Source: Pterobdella sp. o SKG-2022 (Eukaryota > Annelida > Clitellata > Hirudinida > Piscicolidae). From it: a stretch of DNA of 64,000 nucleotides. The DNA is taken from positions 4,315,651 to 4,379,650 of the forward strand of contig OZ038327.1 of the NCBI GenBank assembly GCA_964035795.1. Direction: 5' to 3'. How positions within the stretch are numbered: the first letter of the stretch is position 1; every line of letters begins with the position of its first letter. The position numbers and the translations under genes are program-made. The notes beneath the pieces were generated by a model. That model was not told the origin of the DNA. It was given only the letters and a program-made list of their open reading frames with translations, and made no database searches. Shown one piece after another: positions 39,075 through 64,000 of this stretch.

Positions 39075-40290
39075 TTTAATATTTGTATTTGTATTTGTAG
39101 GGCGCGCAGTTTGCAAACTAGGTTTGCTGCAGAGGCGCTGTTCTAATCAGAAGGGCTATGAGAAAGAAATTTGGCTATAAAGATGCGTTTTTAAACGCTT
39201 GCGAAAAATTTTAAGAGAAGGTGAAAGACGGACATTAAGTGGAAGAGAGTTCCATAAGTGAGGGGCGATATGCGAGAAGGAGCGATGTAAGAAAGGTTTA
39301 GAAGAGACAGGCTGATGTAGGCATAAACCAGTGTTGGAAGACCTGAGAGACTCAGAAGTCTGTCTGATGGAAAGACGGTCATATAAATAAGCTGGCTGAT
39401 TAAAGTATAAGATGTTAGCCGTGAGCCATAGCAACTTGAACTGGGCTCTTAGTACGACCGGCAGCCAATGGAGGCGATCGAGACAGGTGTGAGATGAAGA
39501 ATAGTAGTCGGCTTGAAGAGCGGTTTTAGCAGCGCGATTTTGGAGAGATTGCAACTTAGAAATAAGACAGTTCGGGAGTCGACAAAGAAGAGAGTTACAG
39601 TAATCAATCCTTGAAAGAACTAAAGAGATGATCAGAGCAACGGCAGTGTCAAAGGGTAGGAACTTGCGTGCCTGTCTGATCGCATGGAGATGAAAGTTGG
39701 ATGATTGTATGATCTGAGAGACAAAGTGTGTAAAGTTGAGTCTAGAATCAAGAGTTACACCTAGTATCTTCAGTTTGGACGTTACGGAAAGAGTAGTGCT
39801 GTCAAAGATTACTTCAGTGGGAAGATTGGATTTGGAAAGGAGTATGGGACTGCCGACAAACATCACTTCGCTTTTGTTAGGATTCAACATGAGGTGATTG
39901 TTAGAAAACCAAAGATTGAGCTCAGTGATGCATTCAGATATCTTAGTGAGGCTGGGATGAGGATCAAGGTAAGAAGCGCCTGTAAAGAGGGTAATATCAT
40001 CAGCAAACTGATGATATAGAACGTCGTGCTTCTGTATGATCTCGCTAATAGGAGAAGTATAAAGAGAAAAGAGTATGGGCCCAAGAACAGAACCTTGAGG
40101 AACACCAAAACGAAGGGAGACAGGGGTAGAGGAAGAGCAGCTTATCTTAACAAATTGCTTGCGTTCGGAAAGATAGGACTGAAACCAGGATAAAGCAATG
40201 CCAGAAATGTGAAAGTAGTCTTCAAGGATATGCAGCATATTTGGATGATTAATGGTGTCAAAAGCTGCTGAAATATTAAATTTATTATTA
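39075..40290 (-). mobile_element. LINE family D (CR1/L2-like): reverse transcriptase to 3' end, one open frame
   Basis: A single open frame of about 370 element codons (within ORF 39156-40367) carries ISAAFDTINHPNMLHILEDY, LSWFQSYLSERKQFV, FGVPQGSVLGPILFSLY, the catalytic QFADDITLF, LNPNKSEVMFVGS and the C-terminal SRIDYCNSLLCRLP and RAAKTAL motifs typical of CR1/L2. It ends in LYSQISFS. The 3' UTR is short and closes with GCGCGCCCTACAAATACAAA, a CR1/L2-style tail. It is 5' truncated at the first RT motif, but the rest is intact, so the insertion is fairly recent. Confidence 0.9.
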
Positions 40291-40350
40291 TTGTTTTTAA
40301 TATTAAATTTATTATTATTGTTTTTAATATTAAATTTATTATTATTGTTG
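40268..40350. repeat. 27-bp tandem repeat, about 3 units, at the 5' end of LINE D
   Basis: Three units of ATTAAATTTATTATTATTG plus TTTTTAAT, the last one diverging into GTTGTTGTT. They sit exactly where LINE D homology starts and extend its frame (Asn-rich, KFNIKNNNN). Confidence 0.85.
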
Positions 40351-41569
40351 TTGTTATCATTAAACACACCACACGATGAGACATGAAAGCTCCATTTGCA
40401 TCAATCATTCATTAATCAGGCACATCAACACGTATTAAGCGTTCTCCCATATCAATTAATATAAAAAAAATGAATAATATAAATAATATTGGTATTAAAA
40501 AAAATAATATAAAAAATTTAAAATAAGAATAAACCATACTTTGTATTTGATTAATAAAAAAAATAATTAAACAATATTAATAACAATAACAATAATAATT
40601 TCTTCTCTGCATAAAAAAAATAATAAGAATAATAATTATTATTATTATTTTAAAAAATTTATAAAAACCTTTCTGTATAATAATATTATTATTCATATTA
40701 TTATTAGAAACAATAATATTGGAATTCATTACTCTCACTATAATGAAAATATTAATAATACAAATATTAGATACAATATGGATAATAATAATTAAAAAAA
40801 ATGACTATGAGAAAAAAATAATAATAGAAATAGAACAAAACCATCAATGATTAAAAAAAATACTGGAAAGAATTCAAAAGTTATGAATGATAGCTTGGCA
40901 AGCTCTACTGACGTCTTCATCAATTTAAAATTTTTGAGCCTCAAACTACGTGTTTAACATAAACAATGATAAAACAAAAATATGAAAAAATAATTCTGAA
41001 TGATATACTATAAATAAGAATAATTATATCGAAAACAATTACATAAAGAATGAAATAAGTAACAAAAATAAAAGAACAGCTATCATTAAAAAAAGATTTT
41101 GGCTAAAAGGATAGCAGCCCCTTATATCTAAAGTCCAAAAAATTTTATTCTCAAATAAGAAACTCTGTTTTCGAATTTTTATCGCAAAAAAATAATTAAG
41201 AAAAATTTTTATAATTCCTCTTGGAGTTAATTTAACTTTCATATATTAATATTCATAGTTTCCATAAGTGTAATTTTATTTTTTATTTATTGTATAAATT
41301 ATATATAATATTTTATTTTTGGAGAATTTCATTTTTATTTGTTAATATGAATAAAAAGGGTATTTTTTTTCGAAATGTCCAACAAGCAAATGAAAAAAAA
41401 GATTATAATTGCAGATGGGTCAATTATGGCATGAAAAATGAAATCAATATAAAATAGAAAATCATTAAAAAATAAAAATTGAAATGGTAATAACAAAATA
41501 ATAATAAAATTTATATAAATGTCAATGAAATGTTTTATGAAAAAAAATTGTATGCAGAATCCATCCATA
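40351..41569. other. AT-rich DNA downstream of calpain-7
   Basis: Between LINE D and the calpain-7 3' UTR minisatellite; imperfect AAT runs. No gene seen. The calpain-7 polyadenylation site must lie in or near here but is not obvious. Confidence 0.5.
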
Positions 41570-41570
41570 A

Positions 41571-41668
41571 ACCCATTTTCCCATCAACTATCCATTCATT
41601 CATCTCTCCATCCACCCATTCATTCATTCCTCCATCCACCCATTCATTCATCCCTCCATCCATCCATC
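41571..41668. repeat. CCATTCATTC minisatellite in the calpain-7 3' UTR
   Basis: Irregular units of CCATCCACCCATTCATTCAT start within a few bases of the calpain-7 stop codon. Related CCAT/GGAT repeats recur at 41790-42160, 42290-42490 and 53840-54540 in its introns. Confidence 0.85.
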
Positions 41669-41669
41669 A

Positions 41670-59220
<17,551 letters not shown>

Positions 59221-59767
59221 TATTCGTTTTATTAGTTATGTTTTAGATTTATAATTTGTTTTCTTGAAGATTTATTTATTTTAAATAGTTAAACTATATT
59301 GTATTTATAAGTTTTTGTTTGATATTCTAAAATTAATCTAATTTCTATTTTAGAGAATATTATGAATAATTAACGATAAGTTTAAGATAAATTTATGAGC
59401 TTTTTATAAAATTTTTTTAAAAGTAATATTACTATCAACTTCTATTTCATTTTACCAGTATATTTTCTTAACTAAAATAACTTGCATCATTAATTTTTAC
59501 AAACACTTTATATAAAAATTGAACAATAAAATAGTTAAAAGACTTTTTTACGAATGTCCATTTTAATAGAGGTAAAAGGGGAATAGGTAATAAAAAATTT
59601 AAATTACAAACTTATTATATAATTGAAAACTTTTTACAAAAAAGTTTTAAAATTAATTAAAATAAAGTTTTTGAACTTTTTTTTCATAGTTTTTTTTATA
59701 TTTTTTCATCTTTTTTGTCTTCCCCATCATTTTTGAACATTTTGTTCTTTTTGTTTTTTATGAATAT

Positions 59768-59773
59768 TTTATT
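59768..59773 (-). other. Polyadenylation signal AATAAA of the tetraspanin gene
   Basis: AATAAA on the minus strand about 50 bases past the tetraspanin stop codon. It is the first canonical signal downstream. AATAAA is common by chance in DNA this AT-rich, so the assignment rests on position. Confidence 0.5.
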
Positions 59774-59822
59774 TCTTCAGTTTTCTTTTATCATCATTCT
59801 CTGTATCTTTTCATTTTGCTGA

Positions 59823-60017
59823 TTATTTTTCTTTTTTGTTTTTTTTGTTTTTCTCATCAAGTCTTTCAATTTTATACTCATCATCGGATACAATTTCATT
59901 ATCATCAGATTTCACTTCTTCTTCTACCTCATCATCATTTATCTCCTCATTATTTTCGATATCAGCATCATATTCTTCTTTTTCTTTTCTTTTTTCATCA
60001 TTATTTTCATTATTTTC

Positions 60018-60059
<42 letters not shown>

Positions 60060-62600
60060 TTCTTCTTCTTCTTCTTCTTCTTCTTCTTCTTCTTCTTCTT
60101 CTTTTTTTGCTTCTTTAGTTTCATAATCATCAAGGTCGTTTATTTTTTGATAAACACCGAATTTGTATGCTTTCTTTAATTCTTTCAGAATTTCATCATC
60201 ATCACCGTCATCGTCGTCATTGTCATCGTCATCGTTGTCATCGTCATCGTTGTCATCGTCATCGTTGTCATCGTCATCGTTGTCATCGTCATCGTTGTCA
60301 TCGTCGTCGTTGTCATTGTCATCTTTGTCATCGTCATCGTTGCCATCGTTATCGTTGTCATCGTCATCGTCATCGTTGCCATCGTCATCGTTGTCATCGT
60401 CGTCATCATCATCATTTTCATTATCATAATTCTCATCAACCTCATAATCATCATCATTTTTAACACTTCCACTATCTACATCCCCATCTTCTCCTTTTTT
60501 TTTCTTTTTCCGATGTACCTCTAATCTCTTCATCAGCATTTTGAATCTTTCTTCTACCACAATGTCTTCATAATTTTTGATGTCTTTGAATTTCACCACA
60601 CAGTAAACCATAATCACTATCTCCGCCAATGAAACCAGAAAACATGTGATTAAAATAACAAACAAGAAACGAAAAAAGATTTTTGACAATACACCTACAC
60701 ATCCCCGTTGCCATGGAGTCAACAAATCAGCTTTCTGTTTTTATTTTTTATTTTTAGGCTTAGTGATGAAAACAATAAAACAAAAATGGTAATAGAAAAT
60801 AATGAAAATTGAATTTCGAAATTAACTAAAAATGAAAGAAAGTAATAATGATTAGGATAAAAAAAATTAGCAAAAAATTAAAATGATAAAAACAAGAAGA
60901 TAACATCTCAAAAATGAAAAATATAAATAATTATGATTATCGAGAAAAAAATAATAATGAGAATAAAAAAAAAAATAATAATAATGAAAAAAAATAACAT
61001 GAAATGGCGCTTCAAGAACACACTCGTCTTCGGTGTGGTTGTACACGTCACAACAACTGGAAGGAATGTTGTAGGTGGTCTTAGAGGAGTGGTCGTTCCA
61101 GGTGATTGACAGCCATTCCTGTTTGAAGAAAAAACGGAGTACGGTTGAAGAAGGAAAAAAATGAGGTAAAAACAAAATTATTTTGTCGATTTGCATAGCT
61201 CAGCTGGTACAGCATTAGACTAATTAGCTAAAGTAACCGGGTTCGATCCCACGTGGACCGACAATTAGCACCTGTTTCACAGTGTGTTTTCGTTGAATTT
61301 AATTTGGAGCAAGCGCTCTGATCTATAAGGAAAAGCGCTTTATAAATACCACATTACATTACATTGCATTACATAAACTCAGATGAAAGAGGAGAAAAAA
61401 AGAAAAATAAAACCAAAAACTCAGGATAAGAAGCAAAAGGAAGTAGCTATTATATAAAATCTTAATTAATATTTTTTTTTACATTTTTTTTTCATGATTT
61501 TTTCAAATATTTTTTTATATTTTTATTTCAAATCTCTTTTTATAATTCATTTGAAATTATCACTATTATTAATTTTTTACTACAGACAAACACCAATGCG
61601 TCTTAATCCTTATTATTTGTGTCTATTAAATACATTATTAGCCATTTTAAATCCTGCACTTTTAAATTATTTTATTCTTTTTATTGTTATTATTATTATT
61701 CTTATTGTTTTTATTTTCTTGCTCACATCGAATCCAAACGACCCACAACACATGAATGTAGTTTGCAGCTGGTCCACTAATTTTTTCACTTCATCTTTCC
61801 TCCCGTATGACATCATACTTATGAAAATCCCGTCCTGCGTGGTTTTATAAGGTCTGTGCTATTTTTATTTTTTTTTGTAGCGCTTGGTATTTCTTGTAAA
61901 AGATTGTAGAATTTCAAAAAATTTCTTAATAATTAATAAAAATTCTTTTCATAATGATGTCGATTTGGATAAATACATTCAAAGTACAATTAACGATCTC
62001 TCAAAACAAACAACAAAATAATTATAGTGTAAAATAATATTTTAATTTAAAATTACTTATTAAATAAAAAAAATTATAATCCATTAACAAACCCTGAAGA
62101 GGTTATGGCGAGAAACAAGAAGAGATCCAGTTTGAACAGAAGTTGTGATAAAAGTAACTGCCCACATCAACGACCAGCCTGTAAAAGTGTATATCATCCA
62201 CCTCATCCTACCCCTTCTTATCCTTTTTATAGATTGGTTTAACACCATCATTCCTATTATATTCGTTAGGGTGAGGGTTGTGAGTTGGGATTTCACGCTG
62301 GAAAAATAAGCCCCGTTGTCGTAGCTGTCTAAAAGTTGGAATGTTTGGTGATAGATGTTGAGTTGGTAGGTTAGGAATGTGTAAAGGGAGATGGAGGTGA
62401 TTGTTGTGGCGATGGTGAGGTATAGAATTATGTACCATCCTCTACGATCCTTAGCTTTTGGGTTTTTGTAGACTTGCACCAACCTCTCTTTTGCTGTTAG
62501 CCATTTTTCTTTGTCCATGATCTTGGCCATTATGTCGTTTTTCCATAATTTTTTTGAGGCTTTTGATGTGGATTTCTTCAAAGATTTCAAATTTTTGATC

Positions 62601-62602
<2 letters not shown>
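59823..62602 (-). CDS. Tetraspanin, peripherin-like, with long acidic cytoplasmic tail (4 exons)
   Basis: Exons 62093-62602, 61727-61834, 60999-61118 and 59823-60734 join in phase 0 at every junction to 549 aa plus TAA. Exon 1 (residues 1-170) holds a basic cytoplasmic N-terminus, TM1 (about 56-80), a short loop, TM2 (107-124) and TM3 (136-157). The large extracellular loop has the tetraspanin cysteine pattern: CCG at 199-201 followed by FGFDEWLSITW, PSSCC at 225-229, Cys239, and Gly-Cys at 257-258. The CCG-xx-GF-x-W arrangement is closest to the peripherin/ROM1 branch as I remember it. TM4 (265-293) keeps a polar Glu284. Residues 294-549 form a highly acidic tail with long Asp/Asn and Glu runs; tetraspanin tails are normally short. 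The third donor (GTTATT) is weak. A donor-like AGAG/GTACAT early in the tail means a shorter spliced form is possible. Confidence 0.9.
61185..61374 (+). mobile_element. tRNA-Ile-derived SINE, copy 5, inside tetraspanin intron 2
   Basis: A box ATAGCTCAGCTGGTACAGC, anticodon arm AGACTAATTAGCTAAAG, B box GGGTTCGATCCC, body AGCACCTGTTTCACAGTGTG, GCGCTTTATAAATACC, then an ACATTACATTACATTGCATT tail. It lies between tetraspanin exons 2 and 3, antisense to the gene. Confidence 0.9.
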
Positions 62603-62633
<31 letters not shown>

Positions 62634-63011
62634 TTTAGAAGATAAATGAATTATTTTTAGAAAAATTCAAATGTTTTTTGAAATCTTTTTGATAATAATG
62701 AAAATAACGAATTATTCATGGAAATGGATTTGAATACAAAATAAGCTTGAAATAACGTATTTCAAAGTGGTTGCCGATTTAGTTTATTTAAGAGATCATT
62801 TTAAAAAGTAATTTTACTCATATAATATGTGCACTTTTAACGATTTTATAGATGTGATTAAAATATAAAACACCGATTTACGAGACGATCGATTCGAGCG
62901 AAATTTTTTCGTTAACTGAGCTTCGTTCTTTAATTATAAAAATGTGTACTTCATTTGAATCAATATTTTGTAAACGTTCACTTTGAAATTACTGAAATAA
63001 AATAATTTAAA
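62603..63011. promoter_or_regulatory. Short intergenic region between divergent start codons, with (TA)n tract
   Basis: About 410 bases separate the tetraspanin ATG (minus) from the ATG at 63012 (plus), so the two genes probably share a bidirectional promoter region. A (TA)n tract at 62601-62631 lies directly against the tetraspanin start codon, in its 5' leader or core promoter. A patch of higher G+C at about 62878-62935 contains several CGA/TCG repeats and is a candidate core element. No promoter motif was proven. Confidence 0.4.
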
Positions 63012-63145
63012 ATGGTTGATGCTGGCGATGTTGCAAATTTAAACGATGAAATAATAAAATTTAATTTAGAAAAAGGCAATGATGTGGATAATGATTCTAG
63101 AGCTAAAGAAGAGGATCATGGAAACAATCCCACTCTAAAAAATAG
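63012..63145 (+). CDS. First coding exon of an unidentified plus-strand gene (partial)
   Basis: ATG at 63012 opens 44 codons of hydrophilic, acidic, non-repetitive sequence (MVDAGDVANLNDEIIKFN at the start). The exon ends at AATAG|GTGATT, a good 5' splice site; read through, the frame stops three bases later. Composition is richer in G+C than the flanks, as for the other real exons here. The rest of the gene must lie beyond the window: 63146-64000 shows only AT-rich intron-like DNA. I do not recognise the protein. Confidence 0.6.
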
Positions 63146-64000
63146 GTGATTTCTCTTCTATCTTTTCACATTGTACTCACAACCAGGTTTCACCACTATA
63201 GGGTAGAGCATTCATAAACAACTCACATCTCAAAGCCATACTGAAGCATATTGATTTGAATAATTTTTTCATCTCTCCATTTCAAACAATGTAAAAAGAA
63301 TAGTGATTTTCTCGAGCCAAAGTAAAATAAAAAGTTTTTTGAACACTTGGAAATGTTACATTGTTAACAAAAAGTTTTGTACTTTATAATAAAAACTATT
63401 AGTGTTAAAAAACATCTTTATACAACAAAATTAACACTGTAAATTTCATTCATTTTATATTATTTTCATATTTTAAAGCTAATAATAATAATAGTTACAG
63501 GTTAAAGGTTTTAAATTCATTTTTTTTGAATGAAAACTTTCATTTTTTGAGTTAATATAATACTATTAATAATAAATATATCATTAATGATGAATACTGT
63601 ATGATGATGCAAAAATTATTAATTAATTTTAATAAATTTAAAATTTAATTTATATTCATCTAAGAATTCATACTTCAAATGCAAGCACAAAACAAATTAT
63701 ATAAATAATAAATATTGATAATAAAAAAAAATAATAAGATGATTATTTTAATGAAAGAAAAATAATATTCAAATAATTAGCCTTCAAAATGTGAATCATG
63801 AAAAAAGAATAATATTTGAATATTACATTAAGATGAAGCTTTTTGATTAATTTAATATCATCATCAGGTAACTAATTTAAAATATTATTGTAGCAACATT
63901 GTTTTTATACTATTTATAATAGTAACATACTAAACATCATGATAATTATTAAATAGTTACCACAAAATAATTTAAATAACAGTAATAGAATAATGATATA
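63146..64000 (+). other. Intron-like AT-rich DNA after the first exon at 63012
   Basis: No further exon is seen before the window ends. Confidence 0.5.

Overview
The window is eukaryotic, almost certainly from an AT-rich, repeat-rich invertebrate metazoan. Genes are split by GT-AG introns. Exons are visibly richer in G+C than the surrounding DNA. The interspersed repeats include several LINE families, a Penelope-type GIY-YIG fragment and a tRNA-derived SINE, and microsatellites are very long and pure. I cannot name the phylum from sequence alone.

Three real genes can be reconstructed on the right side. (1) A complete calpain-7 gene lies on the minus strand at 41670-59220. Its 25 coding exons, all phase-consistent, join to 2379 bp (792 aa), with tandem MIT domains, a Cys/His/Asn protease core and C2-like C-terminal domains. 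No single exon makes a striking ORF; the gene emerges only when exon islands are spliced. Its introns carry a 5.9-kb uninterrupted trinucleotide repeat, a 451-bp TAGA repeat, SINE copies and a LINE fragment. (2) Upstream, in the same orientation (59823-62602), is a four-exon tetraspanin of peripherin-like type with a very unusual 256-residue acidic cytoplasmic tail. (3) Divergent from it, a plus-strand first exon begins at 63012 and runs out of the window.

The left 41 kb is mostly AT-rich non-coding DNA and transposon debris. It holds the 3' part of a gene for a Gln/Asn-rich low-complexity protein (minus strand, 5372-9589, at least three exons). It also holds two copies of one LINE family in opposite orientations (1690-3130 and 32393-33030), and an APE-type LINE with C-terminal zinc fingers (35245-37956) plus an older fragment of it (12312-13062). 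A PHD-finger/RT/endonuclease-like LINE lies at 26411-29433, preceded in frame by a 15-bp minisatellite. A CR1/L2-like LINE lies at 39075-40290, and a Penelope GIY-YIG remnant at 11550-11777 is followed by a perfect 20-bp hairpin. Six full or partial copies of a SINE whose head resembles tRNA-Ile(AAT) are spread over the window.

I did not find a prokaryotic-style defence or gene-cluster system. The most unusual items are the giant pure repeat inside the calpain-7 intron, the acidic-tailed tetraspanin, and the minisatellite-extended retrotransposon ORF. The longest ORFs by length (poly-Val, poly-Leu, poly-Asn, poly-Tyr, SIYL repeats) are microsatellite shadows.
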